In this document: positions 9,204 to 20,393 of the stretch, piece by piece
Numbering within the stretch: position 1 is the first letter of the stretch
Layout of the letters: every line of letters begins with the position of its first letter
DNA from: Ophiothrix spiculata
Taxonomy: Eukaryota; Echinodermata; Ophiuroidea; Amphilepidida; Ophiotrichidae
Reading direction: 5' to 3' (one strand)
DNA length: 32,701 nt
Assembly: GCA_000969725.1 (NCBI GenBank)
Contig: JXSR01S074588.1
Translations under genes and position numbers: made by a program
The notes under the pieces: model-generated
Databases searched by the model: none
Told to the model about the DNA's origin: nothing
What the model saw: only the letters and a program-made list of their open reading frames with translations

Positions 9204-9407
9204 GGGGTGCACCATTAGATTTCCAGGGGAGAGCGGGAAGTTTTTTTTTTTTTTTTCGCGCCCCATTAGGGGGCGGTTTTTCCCCCTGGAAATTACTCTT
9301 TTTCTGCCTATTCCATGTTCAGGGGGAAATTTGTTTTTCCTTCTGCCTATGGAGGGGGAAAAAACTTCCTGCTCCCCCCCCCCCCTGAAAATCTAATGGT
9401 GCGCCCC
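9204..9407. mobile_element. 204-bp MITE with 26-bp inverted ends (GGGGTGCACC...)
   Basis: The left end GGGGTGCACCATTAGATTTC then CAGGGG is matched in reverse by CCCCTGAAAATCTAATGGTG then CGCCCC ending 9407. The inner sequence is also self-complementary (GGAAGTTTTTT with AAAAAACTTCC), with long T, C and G runs. Unit B passes through the equivalent position (GGATACCGTCTAAAGG, about 15588) without it. Two overlapping open frames over this element are by-products of the homopolymer runs. The superfamily is uncertain. Confidence 0.8.
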
Positions 9408-10890
9408 AAAACATAGATTGCGGAAAACCTGCTGTTGTTCCATTTCAGACGCATTCCATAAAATAATTCCATGCAGCGAGCGTCTTCTTTTTCATGGTAC
9501 TAACAAATAGCTATTAGGGTATCCCGGTGTTATTGTTAACTTGAAGCTCAGATTAACAAACAGTTATGAACTGTATATAAACCATGGTTTTTAAATAGCA
9601 GTTGTATTAAATACAGTATTAATGATTAAATTGTAAGACAACGTGCCGCCAATACCTTGACAGACATAATGCTGTTAAAATGTGTTTCGAGATTAGTGTA
9701 AGTTATAAATATGATTGCATCGTAATTGCGTATCGGGTGCCATGCTTGCTTTATGTGGCCTTTCGAAATGTGAACTACAGTACAAGGGTGATCTATTTTT
9801 TACTTTTACTTACCAGTACTGTAAGGTGCAAACTATGAATTTGGGTTTTTCAAAATGCCACAATGAATTGCAACATGAAATAAGCAACTATTATGCTTAT
9901 CAAATTTACTTGCAGAAACCTTATATTTTCTCTTGTTTTTTACTTAAGTAGAAATCAAAATGTGAAGTCCGCCGGTGCAATTGTGGCACCGTCCTGAAAA
10001 AGGCGTGAGTAAGTATATTGTGCATAAAATCTGTTCAATATTGTGCTCTAGGTGCTTCAAATTATATAAGAATGATTTCAATTAATGTTTTAAAGCATAT
10101 ATAATAAAACAGAGCAAAAAGTGAACAATATCAATGACATTTGTACGTGAAGTGAATCTTTACGTGGGACCACAATTACCTTACATAGTGGGGCTTTTGT
10201 GAACCTTGTGAATTCGTTTATTAATGTAATTTTGTATCCAAATGAGCCTAAGTTAATATAAGTATTTATATTGGATAATATTAATATTACAATATTAAAA
10301 AAGGTGAATATGGTAACATAACTAGTTCCTTATTGTTTGTTTTAATGAGATATAGGAGGACACTTAATTGGGTCTATAATAGTCCCAGTCTCCCCCACAT
10401 TGATATCGCTAAAGTAACTCTCGGTTGAGTATAAATATAACACAAAGAGGTTCAAATACACATCAATACGTTTGTAACTTAACGTCGTTTAGGCGAATTA
10501 TGATGTCCATTTTCGTGCGTCCTAAGTAGAGATTATTTGAGTAATACTATTTTAGTGAAAGCTTACATTTAAACAGTGTTCATCTTATCAAGTAACATTG
10601 GATATATCAGTGTTCTATTTTCGTTTCCGTTAAGCGTGATGAAATCACCCTTAACACTTCGATTTACATCAGGAATATACACACCACATTGTGTTGACCA
10701 TATATCTGAAAGAACTAAGTTGAATTAAAATCAGTCACTGTAAGTCCATATCTTAGCTCATTTAGCAGCCATTGTGACCAGTGCCTGATTATATTACAAT
10801 ATGCACATATCAAATATTAAAACAATGTAAAGCATAACAGACTCAGAAATATGCTTTTAGCTCTATGCAACAACATTTTAATCGAACGTG
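9408..10890. repeat. Noncoding unit A tail
   Basis: 9430-9510 matches 15610-15670 (CATGCAGCGAGCGTCTTCTT). 9630-9860 matches 15825-16050. 10440-10740 matches 16190-16520 and, more distantly, the sub-repeats at 23890, 24573 and 26255. The frame at 9715-9951 (+) is not open in the unit B copy. No promoter or RNA gene is recognised. Confidence 0.55.
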
Positions 10891-11039
10891 TAATTACATT
10901 TAGCCTTCTTAATCGAATTTACCTGTGTGAAGTATTATTGCATCTTCAGATTTAATTCCCTAGAGATATTCACAAAACTGGTTTGCAAAGTGCTTGATTG
11001 TAACTATAGGTAATTGTTATCTTTGTGCTAACTTTGCAG
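10891..11039. repeat. Conserved module copy 2 (M2)
   Basis: This has the same landmarks as M1: AATTTACCTG, ATTATT, CATCT, TTCCCTAG, CAAAAC. It ends TTATCTTTGTGCTAACTTTG then CAG, an acceptor-like sequence with a CTAAC branch-point match. The following sequence reads open for fifteen codons before a stop, but the equivalent in B (18792) stops after five, so no exon is claimed. Confidence 0.55.
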
Positions 11040-11055
11040 GATGTTGCATCAAATG

Positions 11056-11325
11056 AAACGTCGGTCTTTAATCAATACGACGAATAAAAATACTCGTATT
11101 TAAAGTTTATTATACATCATTTGGTATTCTGCGTTGAATTATTATTAGTTATTACGAGAAAACGATGCATCCATGAGTATTAAAACAACAAAACGTCGGT
11201 CTTTAACCAATACGACGAATAAAAATACTCGTATTTAAAGTTTATTATACATCATTTGGTATTCTGCGTTGAATTATTATTAATTATAACGAGAAAATGA
11301 TGCATCCATGAGTATTAAAACAACA
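11056..11325. repeat. 135-bp direct tandem duplication
   Basis: The unit beginning AAACGTCGGTCTTTAA at 11056 is repeated at 11191 with only a few substitutions and small differences near 11280. The copy in unit B (about 18810) has a single diverged unit. The duplication is therefore specific to A and relatively recent. Confidence 0.88.
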
Positions 11326-12364
11326 AAATTTAAATATGGAATATAGATAAAATCATCATTCGTATTTTACAAGAGTAGTGTATTAAAAATATTCAAAATT
11401 AAAAAAGAGATGTAGATATTTTCCTTTACCTGAGTCGAACTAACCGCCGGCGCCTTGGAGTGAGAATAACATCCTGACAAAGGTAAAGCCACTTGAATAT
11501 GTTGATGGTTGGTTTCTAGTCTGAAACTAAGTACGGTACCTAAATCTGTACATTTCTAAGTATCTGAATGAAATTGTGGTTCAGTTGAGTAACTGGTAAA
11601 TGCGTCTCGATATTGCACCTATATAGAACCACAGATTTATGGCGGTCAAATGCCCTTTTTGTTTTAAAACTGTACTTGAGATGACCGTATTGACTTTAAG
11701 ATACTTTGAATATGTTCTCTGTATTCTGCTGATACAAATAAAACGATATAAATCTACATTGAAAAATAAAATAAAGATCAGTCAGGTATCTGATTATCAA
11801 TTAAAAAAATGAGCAAGTAATTTCAAGTTTCTGATTTTCAAAACAATCATTATAAATTATAAAAAGCCCTGGTTTGACTGGTCTAAAAAAGGCATCGAAT
11901 AAAATTCATGGGCGAGGTATATTTGACCAGGTTCAACATGTTCAAGCCACAAACTGTGTCATGTGACAACAAAACATGTTGCATTAGAAATTACTATTGG
12001 GTCATGTAAAGTTTTGGTGTTAATGTATTTGATATAATATACGTGCTTGAACAATGGTAAACTGCATCCTTTCGTCAAGAAAGAACGTACATGGTGAAAT
12101 AAAGCAAATATTTGGAAGAAGATGACAGCTGATAATATTTATACATTAGCATGTAGATATCACATAACGAACATGTAACATTATTCTGCACAAATCACAA
12201 GAGTAAAGCGGTTCACCATGTATCTCTTACGACTGTTGCATTAAGAATATCAAACAATGTTTTGATATTTTTTTAACAAATTATTATTTGGTTTTGGAAG
12301 ACCCCATGTCATGTTGTCCTGAAGAAGCAATTGAGATTAAATGTCCTACTAAACTACATTATCC

Positions 12365-12441
12365 GTTGGCCGTTGTGGGGCTTAAACTCGTGACCTACTG
12401 ATTCGGAGTAATGCGCTGTTTCACGAGACAACACGAGCTAG
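12365..12441 (-). other. tRNA-like / SINE-head sequence, copy in unit B
   Basis: This is homologous to 1790-1862. On the minus strand the A-box-like TAGCTCGTGTTG and the degenerate B-box-like AGTTTAAGCCC flank the same stem-loop. Sequence upstream of the A box differs completely from that in A, because the A-specific segment at 1863-2727 begins there. Confidence 0.35.
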
Positions 12442-13887
12442 TTTTACTTGAAAATGCCGTTAGTATTCTATTCCAAGCTGCAAAACTTGACCACTGACCG
12501 AAGCTAAATTCTTCCACTTTTAGTGATCGTGAACTTGACCTTCGAGGCCCTGCCACTCAATGGGAACCTACTAAATAGTTCATGTTTAAGGAATGTATTC
12601 CCGAAAACACGAAAAAAAATGCATCTTCCCTACTTTATTGTAAATGTATTCCATTTGTTAAGTCTGGCTTTTTATATTGTCAGCTGTTCTTTGTTCTCAA
12701 AATGTTTGATTTGTCTCAAATGGATTTACATTAGCGGTTTTGGAATTTCAATTTAAAAAAGACGAATTAAAAAAAAAAAAAAGCTCGGAAGAGGGTGTCT
12801 TTCGGTAATTGGCCCGATAAAGGGTAAACATTGGTTTTTCAGTGATTGCAAAATTGAAGGGCTTCCGTCTTTTCTATAACACATTACCGTTATTTCTGCC
12901 TTTTTTTGCTTCATTTGGATTGAAAAGTACTAAAACTAAAATAGAAATGATTCCCCATAGACTAAACATGTGGTATAAATGGCCACCACGTTTGTTTGGA
13001 ACCAGATCGCACATGCTGTGTGATTTGCATAAATTATGACGTAACTACTTCCACAGTGTATAGAACAACTATAAAACCATTATCCTCAGGGTATTATATC
13101 ACATAGAGGCAATGTCATGACAACATACATAGTAAAACCCATTTTGGAATATCATAAGCTTACATAATCTGCATAAAATTATCATGTTTGAAATACTTCA
13201 AATAAAAACCAAATGAGGTGGTCATTCAGTGATGGTCTTTGCTTCGGGAAAAGAGGGTATTTCGAAGATGTATTTATGAAAACAAAGGGCATTTATTTGA
13301 TTCGAAAAATTGGGTTACAGAATGTTCAATCGTGGGTAATTCTGTGAGAACAACTTGATAAAAATTTAAAGTGGGTCATTCGGTGAGAGGAGGATTATAA
13401 ATGTGGTTACTGTTGCCGCACGTCCATGTCACGTATGTTTAGGGAAGATTTGTACATATGTATAGCAATTTTCATAAATCATTCGCATAAAAAAGAAATG
13501 GACATTCACAACAGAAATAACCCATTCATATGTAGACTGATTGCATCGCATTATAATGGCATTGTCGGCTTTTCTTATGAACAAATGTAAAACAGCTCAA
13601 AAGTAGCAATCTGGAATTCTAATTAACTCACGAGATTGATATCAAAACAGAGACGACAAAGTAATTGCTTATCACTCTAGTTATACATGAAATTAGGGCA
13701 TACTGGCAATTTGAAATAAACCGCTAGCATTATGTTTTCAACAATATTTGCGACTCGTCATTTCAAATCAGGGCGCTCGTCTATCTGCACTTGTGTCTGA
13801 TTTATATACAAGCTTTATATTTATTGATATAAAGGAAAATGGTGATAAAATAATACAACTCTTGTCATTGCGTACAAAAAATATTCT
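12442..13887. repeat. Unit B counterpart of 2728-4140
   Basis: The copy has indels relative to A. It includes the diverged minisatellite (13217-13440) and about 100 extra bases near 13520-13600, which unit C also has (21430-21510). The open frame of A at 3513-3815 is destroyed here. No gene is seen. Confidence 0.6.
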
Positions 13888-14051
13888 ACAAATATTGAAA
13901 ACCTGAGAGAGTAATAGTACCAAATATATCATGAGGTCAACTTTGGACTTTTCTATTTTCACGAGGCGTAGCCGAGTGAAATAGATCAGTCCAAATTTGA
14001 CCGAATGATATATTTTGTACTACTGCACGTGCATAGGCATTCAATATTTGT
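13888..14051. mobile_element. 164-bp palindromic MITE in unit B
   Basis: ACAAATATTGAA at 13888 is matched by TTCAATATTTGT ending near 14051. The arms stay complementary across most of their length: GTCAACTTTGGACTTTTC pairs with the block holding CAGTCCAAATTTGACC. The centre is CACGAGGCGTAGCCGAGTG. It has no ORF. A second small hairpin, GCCGTGCAATAGT/ACTATTGCATGGC, follows at 14085-14114. Confidence 0.75.
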
Positions 14052-14441
14052 TTTATATCATGATATCACACGGGTTTGTTGTATGCCGTGCAATAGTACA
14101 AACTATTGCATGGCTCAAATCACTGTAATCATAATATAAGTCTAGTTACACTCAGTCCACGGTCCGTATAGGACCCAAATGTACGAATAACGTATAAAGG
14201 ATTCACGTACTGAACGTGCTAAACGGACACCACCATATGAATAACGAATTGAACGTGTCCATAGCTGACACAACTGTTTGATAACGTGCTGAACGCAAAT
14301 AAGTGTATCAAACACATGACGAACAACAATAAATACAACTTAACGATAGTAGGATTAAGTATGTTAGACGTACACTCGGCTTAATGCGGTGACGTTTTGG
14401 TAGACAAAGAGCGTCGATATGATAAAAACACCGATCAACTT

Positions 14442-14585
14442 TAATTGCGTTTATCGCTTTAAAATTCAATTTACCTGAGCGTTTTATTATTACATCTGCG
14501 AACTGTTCCCTAGGGTGACTTCAAAACAATTAGATTTCAAGTGTCTTCCCTAACCTTGACGGCTAAGTGTTTCTTTATTAAACAG
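14442..14585. repeat. Conserved module copy 3 (M3)
   Basis: This is very close to M1: AATTTACCTGAGCG, ATTATTACATCTGCGAACTG, TTCCCTAGGGTGAC, and the terminal TTCTTTATTAAACAG. Confidence 0.6.
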
Positions 14586-14898
14586 AATTAAGAAGTTTTA
14601 CTGTTACGAAAGGAAACGAAAAAGGAAAAAAGTGGTTGTTTTTGAGAAAATAGTATATAGGAATGTAGTTCATTTTACAAAACTACAAAACATATTAAAA
14701 CATTCCAAATACCCAGATGTTGTTATCTTTTCGGATTTTTTGGGGGGGAATAAATTGGTTAACAATTGTTGGTATATCATTTTAATTACTTTCAATGCAT
14801 TTCATTTTTTTTTTCAAGATGCACAAATATCCACCAAACTATTGTATATGGGTAACGTCTTTATCTAACTTCACAAGAAAGAATAGATGACTGATTAA

Positions 14899-15195
14899 CC
14901 CTCGTCTACCCTGCGGGGGTTGTTGCAACCCTGCTCGACATTTTCCTCGTTACATAAAAGCGGTACATAAGGGAGGTTAGGGTAGGCCACCAAAGTTGGG
15001 TGTAGAATGGGGTTGGTGATGCCGCCATTTAGAAAAATATCTGCATGCTATGGAGCTTGAACATTTTAGCATTATCATTTCCCTTACTTATTAGCAAAAA
15101 AATAAAAATGTGAAAATTTGATATTTAAAAAGTTTATAGCAAAATCTTAATTTGGTGGTCATTTTGCCGAAAATCATGGTTTTCCACTCCGGAAG
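14899..15195 (+). mobile_element. G-rich TTAA MITE (copy 3, right part lost)
   Basis: The element starts CCCTCGTCTACCC after TTAA (14895-14898). GGGGGTTGTTGCAACCC, GGTAGGCCACCAAAGTTGGG, GCATGCTATGGAGCT and TTTATAGCAAAATC follow the order seen in the copy at 6623. The bZIP-site region is decayed to ATGACGTTCA (15202), and the element fades out there without a right terminal repeat. Confidence 0.65.
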
Positions 15196-17119
15196 CCCTT
15201 CATGACGTTCAAATAATTGTCATCTTTTACATAAGACACACCCTGTCAAAATAAAATGTCCATGACTGCAAAGTTATTATATAAGTTCAGACGCCGTTCA
15301 TGCCACTGTCAGTATTAAAGCATGGTTGGGAATGACGACAGCACGCCTTCTAAATAAAAAGGACTTTAACCTTTCCCTATAGAGCAAATTCCAATTAGTT
15401 TTAATCTGCAAATATTATTCATGAAATAGCATAATTGGAAAAAAAGAGTACAGACAACAAAATTATGATTTATATATCTGTATATTCTATTTAAATACTA
15501 ATTAAGTGTCCAAAACTGCAGACAATAGCAAAACATACACTGAATGATGGACGCCATTACGACATATTTTTCCACTATTACGTAATTGGATACCGTCTAA
15601 AGGTAGATTTTCAGACACATTCCATAAATGTATTTCATGCAGCGAGCGTCTTCTTTCATGGTACTAACAAAGAAGAGATTTCCGTATCACACACGGGCCA
15701 CACTGGTAGATATAGCTATTTAGATAATACCGGTTTTGAGATTAACAAACGGTTATACACTGTTATAGACTGTGTTATAATATATGTATATGCCATAGTT
15801 TTTAAATAGCAAATGGCATTGGATTGTAAGAGAACGTGCCGCCAATATCTTTACAGACATAATGCTGTTAAAATGTGTTTCGAGATTAGTGTTATGAATA
15901 TGATTGCAACGTAATTGCGTATCGGGTATCGTGCTTGCTTTATGTGGCCTTTCGAAATAGGAAATACAGTACAGCAGCGATCTATTTTATACTTTTACTT
16001 ACCATTACCGTTAGGTCCAAATTACATGGGTCTTTCAAAATGCCAGAATGAATTGTTATAGCTTCAACAACACATTATAACAATAATGATATATATTTTT
16101 CAATGATAGTGTCAGATAGAGGAAAACATTTAAACCATTAGCCTTCATAAAACCAGATCTTTCAATAAAATATGATATGTATATTTATATATAACACAAA
16201 GACACATCAGGTACATCTGAAATTCAACACACACATCCATACATTTGTAACTTCCTTAAGATCGTTTAGGAGAATTGTTATGTCCACTTTCGTGCATCCT
16301 AAGCAGGGGTTTGAGGAATACTATCTTATTGAAAGCTTACAGTAAAGCAACATTGATCTTAACTGGCAACATTGGATATAGCAGCGTTCTATTTTCGTTT
16401 CCCTAAAACGTGCTGAAACACCCTCAACATTTCGACGTACTTCGGGAACTTGATAACACAGCAGATTTTGTTGACTATAATATGAAAGACCTAAGTTGAA
16501 TTGGAATCAGTCACTGTAAGAGCATTATTAAAGTTTAAGTCCGATGCTTAATAAAATCGGAATGATATATCGTTGTCATGCATAGGATCGTTTTTTATGT
16601 TTAAAATGTGTCGATTCATGCTAATGTTGACTCGCTATGAGTTTTTTAAATTAAGTGCTCAATTGCAAAACGGCTAAGAGTTCATTTTTTCAAAAATAGG
16701 TTTTCGGCGAATTATTACAGACCTCTTACTTGTTCATTATCCTGGCAGAAGATTTTGTTGTAATAAATCTCGCTAAGTGGGTTAAAATCTTATACGCCCA
16801 AATATGAACATATTTGAGCATAAAAGGGCAACTTGCCCATATATGGTAATTGTTAAATTAAATATGCTCAGATGTTGAAGTTTGGTGTTTATAAATTTAG
16901 ATATAACATCCTCTAAAATTGTTCGTGTCATTTTGATGAAAAATGTAATTTTGTCAGACATTTCGCCGGCCATCTTGAATATTGATCATACCTAAAACCA
17001 GACAAATGGTATGGAAGATTTTGATAGCTGAGAAATTCTTACACCTTTCTGGAATACGGGCAATATATGTTTGCTGTTAACACAAATGCAACTGCCATTC
17101 TCTATTGACTTGCTTAATC
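15196..17119. repeat. Unit B noncoding interval
   Basis: 15220-15560 is a fourth copy of the 7220-9170 repeat. 15610-16050 matches 9420-9860, and 16190-16520 matches 10440-10740. From 16530 to 17119 I find no partner in the window and no gene, apart from short unsupported frames such as 16782-16973 (-). Confidence 0.5.
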
Positions 17120-17123
17120 TTAA

Positions 17124-17688
17124 CCCTCGTCTATCCAAGCCTTTTTTTGAAACACGTCTAACCTAAATTTTTGGAACGGAACCCCCTATGAACTTGGTTT
17201 TGCAAAACAATAGATAGGTATGGTCCTCTCCTATCCAACGATACCAAGAACACAAAATCGGCCAAGGCGTTACGTAATTATGACGTCATAAAGGTCGAAA
17301 ATCGGAAAAATTTGAATTTTGGCAAAAATGGCCACCAAACTCAATTTTTTTCTCAATAATGGAATTTCATCGGGNNNNNNNNNNNNNNNNNNNNNNNNNN
17401 NNNNNNNNNNNNNNNNNNNNNNNNNNNNNNNNNNNNNNNNNNNNNNNNNNNNNNNNNNNNNNNNNNNNNNNNNNNNNNNNNNNNNNNNNNNNNNNNNNNN
17501 NNNNNNNNNNNNNNNNNNNNNNNNNNNNNNNNNNNNNNNNNNNNNNNNNNNNNNNNNNNNNNNNNNNNNNNNNNNNNNNNNNNNNNNNNNNNNNNNNNNN
17601 NNNNNNNNNNNNNNNNNNNNNNNNNNNNNNNNNNNNNNNNNNNNNNNNNNNNNNNNNNNCCCACCCCCAACCCCTGGTTAGACGAGGG
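17124..17688 (-). mobile_element. G-rich TTAA MITE (copy 4, both ends present, interrupted by gap)
   Basis: The left end is TTAA then CCCTCGTCTATCC. The right end GGTTAGACGAGGG is its inverse and is followed by TAAC, a damaged TTAA. The order of internal segments is the reverse complement of the copy at 6623, so the element lies in the opposite orientation. It keeps TTACGTAA (17270-17277) and TGACGTCA (17281-17288). Total span is about 565 bp if the gap length is right. No transposase is seen. piggyBac-like by ends only. Confidence 0.75.
17375..17659. other. Assembly gap (285 N)
   Basis: This is a run of 285 undetermined bases inside the TTAA MITE. By comparison with the copy at 6623, the hidden part should correspond to its G- and C-homopolymer section, a likely cause of the failure. 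The four open frames crossing the gap are artefacts. Confidence 0.99.
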
Positions 17689-17898
17689 TAACCAGCGATC
17701 ATATTACAACATGCACAAATCAACATTACTAAGATTAATCCCCGATGATAAATGTTATAAATCTTTCAGGATGTAGGGGTCTCTTGAGAACATTCCAAAT
17801 TCGTATTAATTTGACTGTTTGTATTTCGATTATTGGAAGTATTACTTATAGTTAAAATTACCAACAACGTTATATGTGCTCCGTCATATCGAAAGGTA

Positions 17899-18031
17899 CC
17901 TTAAGGTAAGAGGGGAGGGATTGGGTTGTAAAAGGTTCATTTTCTTCTTTTCTGTCATAAAGAAATAAGACTTAAGTTTTCTGTCATATTTATTTTAAAG
18001 AAATGTCAATCCCTCCCCTTCTACCTTAAGG
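17899..18031. mobile_element. Small MITE (about 130 bp) with purine-rich inverted ends
   Basis: CCTTAAGGTAAGAGGGGAGG (17899) is matched in reverse by CCTCCCCTTCTACCTTAAGG ending 18031, one internal mismatch pair aside. TTAA sits at both ends (17901-17904 and 18026-18029), compatible with a TTAA target and ends starting GGTA. The centre is AT-rich with a TTCTGTCATA direct repeat (about 17949 and 17980). No ORF. Confidence 0.7.
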
Positions 18032-18642
18032 ATCCCAAAATTAAAATTAATTTTTTAAAGTCTCATCTAGAAGCTGACATTCTAAGCTTTAAAATAACAC
18101 CTTACTTTTGGTTATTGAATGTTCGGCTGCAAAGTTACATCCAAATTGGTAAAAGGCATTAGGCTGATTCGGAAAACTATCATGTTCTGAGAAAATCGAG
18201 TTTAAAGATTCTGTACTAAACAAAACTTTAATGGAGAGAGGATTTTTATCTTCGTTTTTAGCACATTTTTCTTCTTATGTTTTGGATGTTGGAACCTGAT
18301 TAATATGATAGAATACACGTAATACAAGTAATGTTATGATGAAATTCGACCTTGGACGTGATTTTTGACTATGCTCAGCTTCAATGGCCCGTATCTTGTA
18401 ATTAACTATGCCGATTTTAAGATACCTTTAGATATGACGAGACACATTTTATTTTTGATGTTATTATTCCATCTGTTCATTCATACTTTGAACATATTGG
18501 TTTAGGATTTCTTTTATAGGCCTACATAAAGTAGAAATAAGGTCTATTGAATTGTCTAAAAGTCTTATAGTATTATAACAAAGTAAAGCATAACAGCCTC
18601 AAAAATATGCTTTCAGCTCTATACAACATTTTAATCGAGCGT
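18032..18642. other. Unit B interval without recognised features
   Basis: This is AT-rich sequence with no open frame of note, no inverted repeat and no match elsewhere in the window, until the block beginning AAAGCATAACAGCCTCA (about 18586). That block corresponds to 10832 in unit A and to a diverged version at about 26920 in unit C. Confidence 0.4.
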
Positions 18643-18791
18643 GTAATTACATTTAGCCTTCTTAATCGAATTTACCTGCGTAAAGTATATTGTATCTTCA
18701 TCTTTAGTACCCTAGAGATATTCACAAAAATGGATTGCAAAATACTTGAGTATTACTATAAGCAATTGTTATCTTTGTGCTAACTTTGCAG
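18643..18791. repeat. Conserved module copy 4 (M4)
   Basis: This is close to M2: TAATTACATTTAGCCTTCTT, AATTTACCTGCG, TACCCTAGAGATATTCAC, and the terminal TTATCTTTGTGCTAACTTTG then CAG. Confidence 0.55.
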
Positions 18792-19243
18792 AATATTGCA
18801 TATAATTAAACGTCAGTCTTTAATAAATATGACGAAGAAAAACAATCGTTATTAAGTTAATTTTACATGATTTGAAATTCTTGGTTGGATTGTTCTATTA
18901 ATTAATGCAAAATGAGTTTTCAAAAACAAGACAACTTGTGTATAATTAATTAATTCACCATTCGTATTTTACAAGGATATTATACCCAAAAATTATTTGA
19001 AAAAGATATATTTTTCACTTTCCCGAGTCGAACTAACCGCAAGCGCCTTGGAGTGAAAAACATCTTGGCAAAAGTAATCCCACTTGATTTTTTTCTTGTC
19101 TTAAATTAATTATCGAAATCTGTTATATCTAAGACTCTGAATGAAATTGTGGTTCAACTGAGCAACTTTTAAATACCTCTCGAATCGCATCGCAAGATGT
19201 TGCTTTTAGGGAACTACAAAACGTACAGGCATTAGGCTGCCTA

Positions 19244-20391
19244 TACATGGTGTCCTAATAAAAATGAATCACTTTTGTTTTTGATCATATCTCAGAAACC
19301 AATGGACAAAAATTAAAATCATAAGTATAGTTGAGTCTTCGATCGGTGAAGATTTGGGCAAAATCCGTCTAACCGTTCTTGAGAAAGTTAGAATTTTGTA
19401 AGAAGACTCAATTTTACTCATTTCCAATGGGGTTTACCACAGTAACTCATATTTGCAACTATTATCGATCTGAAATGACCATGACATCACAGTAGTAGAC
19501 TAACGCTAAATGAAACACTTTCATTTATGGATAAACACCTTTTCAGAAAAGTTACTACAAAACAACAACAACAACAACAACATTAACAACAGCAACCGAA
19601 AATTTAGAATTTGAATAAGCCTGTCTGATCACACTCGACTCCCTTCATCGTCTAGAATTTAAAACGTCGCATTGGACCAGGAACATGGTGATAATTAACA
19701 CAAAGGTGCCTTGATTGAGGTGCTTGAAATTTACTTAAAACTGTACCAAAATTATTCAGCTATCATGGACTAACAGACATTCCACTTTTCACGAGGAAGT
19801 GAATAACTGCTTTGTTATTTTGATTCTAATATGTTGATAATGTAATAGTTTTAACACATGCAGAGGAAGAGACAGTCATAAAGATGTTCTTTTCTATGAA
19901 AAAAGCTTAAAACTGGGAAAATACAAACAAATTCCAATTAAGGACATCTCTGCCATTCTTGAGAAACAGTGAGCTCGCTTTTTCTTTTTATTTAACGCTG
20001 CAAAACAACAAAACCTACACAGACTCATTCATGGGGTATGCATTTCATGAAAGTACTGTGTATCATTGATTCATTGATTGATTGAATAACATTGGCACTT
20101 TAAGTGCTGAAAAAGTTATCAAAATCATGTTTTAGCGTCTATGCCATATCTTGTTATCTTTTTGTGTCTCCTTTTCAAGTTTAAAATAAATTGATCAATA
20201 GTAACCAAAGATGTGTTTTATTAATATGATAAACATGAGTTCGACGGTTCGACGGATTTTGCTCCAAATTTTTCAGATAAAAAACTTAACTATACTAATT
20301 GTTTTTATGAAAAAAGTTTTCATTTTTATTTATCGGTTTCTGAGATATGACCAAAAACAAAAGTGATGCATTTTTGTTGGGACACCCTGTA
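19244..20391. mobile_element. 1.15-kb non-autonomous DNA transposon, long inverted ends, TA target (Tc1/mariner-like)
   Basis: The left end TACATGGTGTCCTAATAAAA is matched in reverse by the right end, whose outward reading is TACAGGGTGTCCCAACAAAA. The inverted repeats continue for about 160 bp, through ATCACTTTTGTTTTTG, ATATCTCAGAAACC and CAAAATCCGTC. TA flanks both sides (19242-19243 and 20392-20393). Unit B keeps the uninterrupted site CCTATATAGAACCAC (about 11617-11631). Ends of the CAGGGTGTCC type with TA duplication suggest the IS630-Tc1-mariner group. The interior (19400-20220) has an ACA-repeat at 19559-19583 and no transposase frame. Confidence 0.82.
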
Positions 20392-20393
20392 TA

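Larger units (their letters stand above)
345..11525. repeat. Long repeat unit A (about 11 kb)
   Basis: This is the first of at least three and a half diverged copies of a multi-kb unit. Shared blocks with unit B, in the same order, include 345-483 with 11530-11690; 1292-1860 with 11690-12440; 2728-3790 with 12441-13460; 3820-4140 with 13500-13865; 4590-4728 with 14220-14368; 4951-5170 with 14370-14590; 9420-9860 with 15610-16050; and 10440-10740 with 16190-16520. The tail 10810-11050 matches 18570-18800. It is longer than B mainly because of inserted elements and of the extra direct repeats at 7220-9170. No host gene is visible inside it. Confidence 0.75.
11526..19115. repeat. Long repeat unit B (about 7.6 kb plus a sequence gap)
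   Basis: This is the second copy of the multi-kb unit. It starts with the ATCTGAATGAAATTGTGGTT block and ends with GTCGAACTAACCG near 19030, which also ends unit A at about 11435. It lacks the A insertions at 484, 1863, 4189, 4730, 6099 and 9204. It carries its own at 13888, 14899 and 17124, plus the N gap. It shows no recognisable gene. Confidence 0.75.

Noticed and set aside
9160-9396. Two overlapping frames rich in F, P and G
   Set aside because: They are produced by T, C and G runs of the MITE at 9204-9407.
11040-11085. Coding exon after module M2
   Set aside because: A fifteen-codon open run in A is interrupted after five codons in the B copy, and the next tandem unit does not keep it.
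11430-11500. Possible tRNA-like sequence (GAGTCGAACTAACCGCCGGC), also at 19024
   Set aside because: The inverted B-box resemblance is short, no A box is placed at a proper distance and no cloverleaf can be drawn.
17319-17726. Four frames of 105-120 codons
   Set aside because: They consist almost entirely of the N gap.
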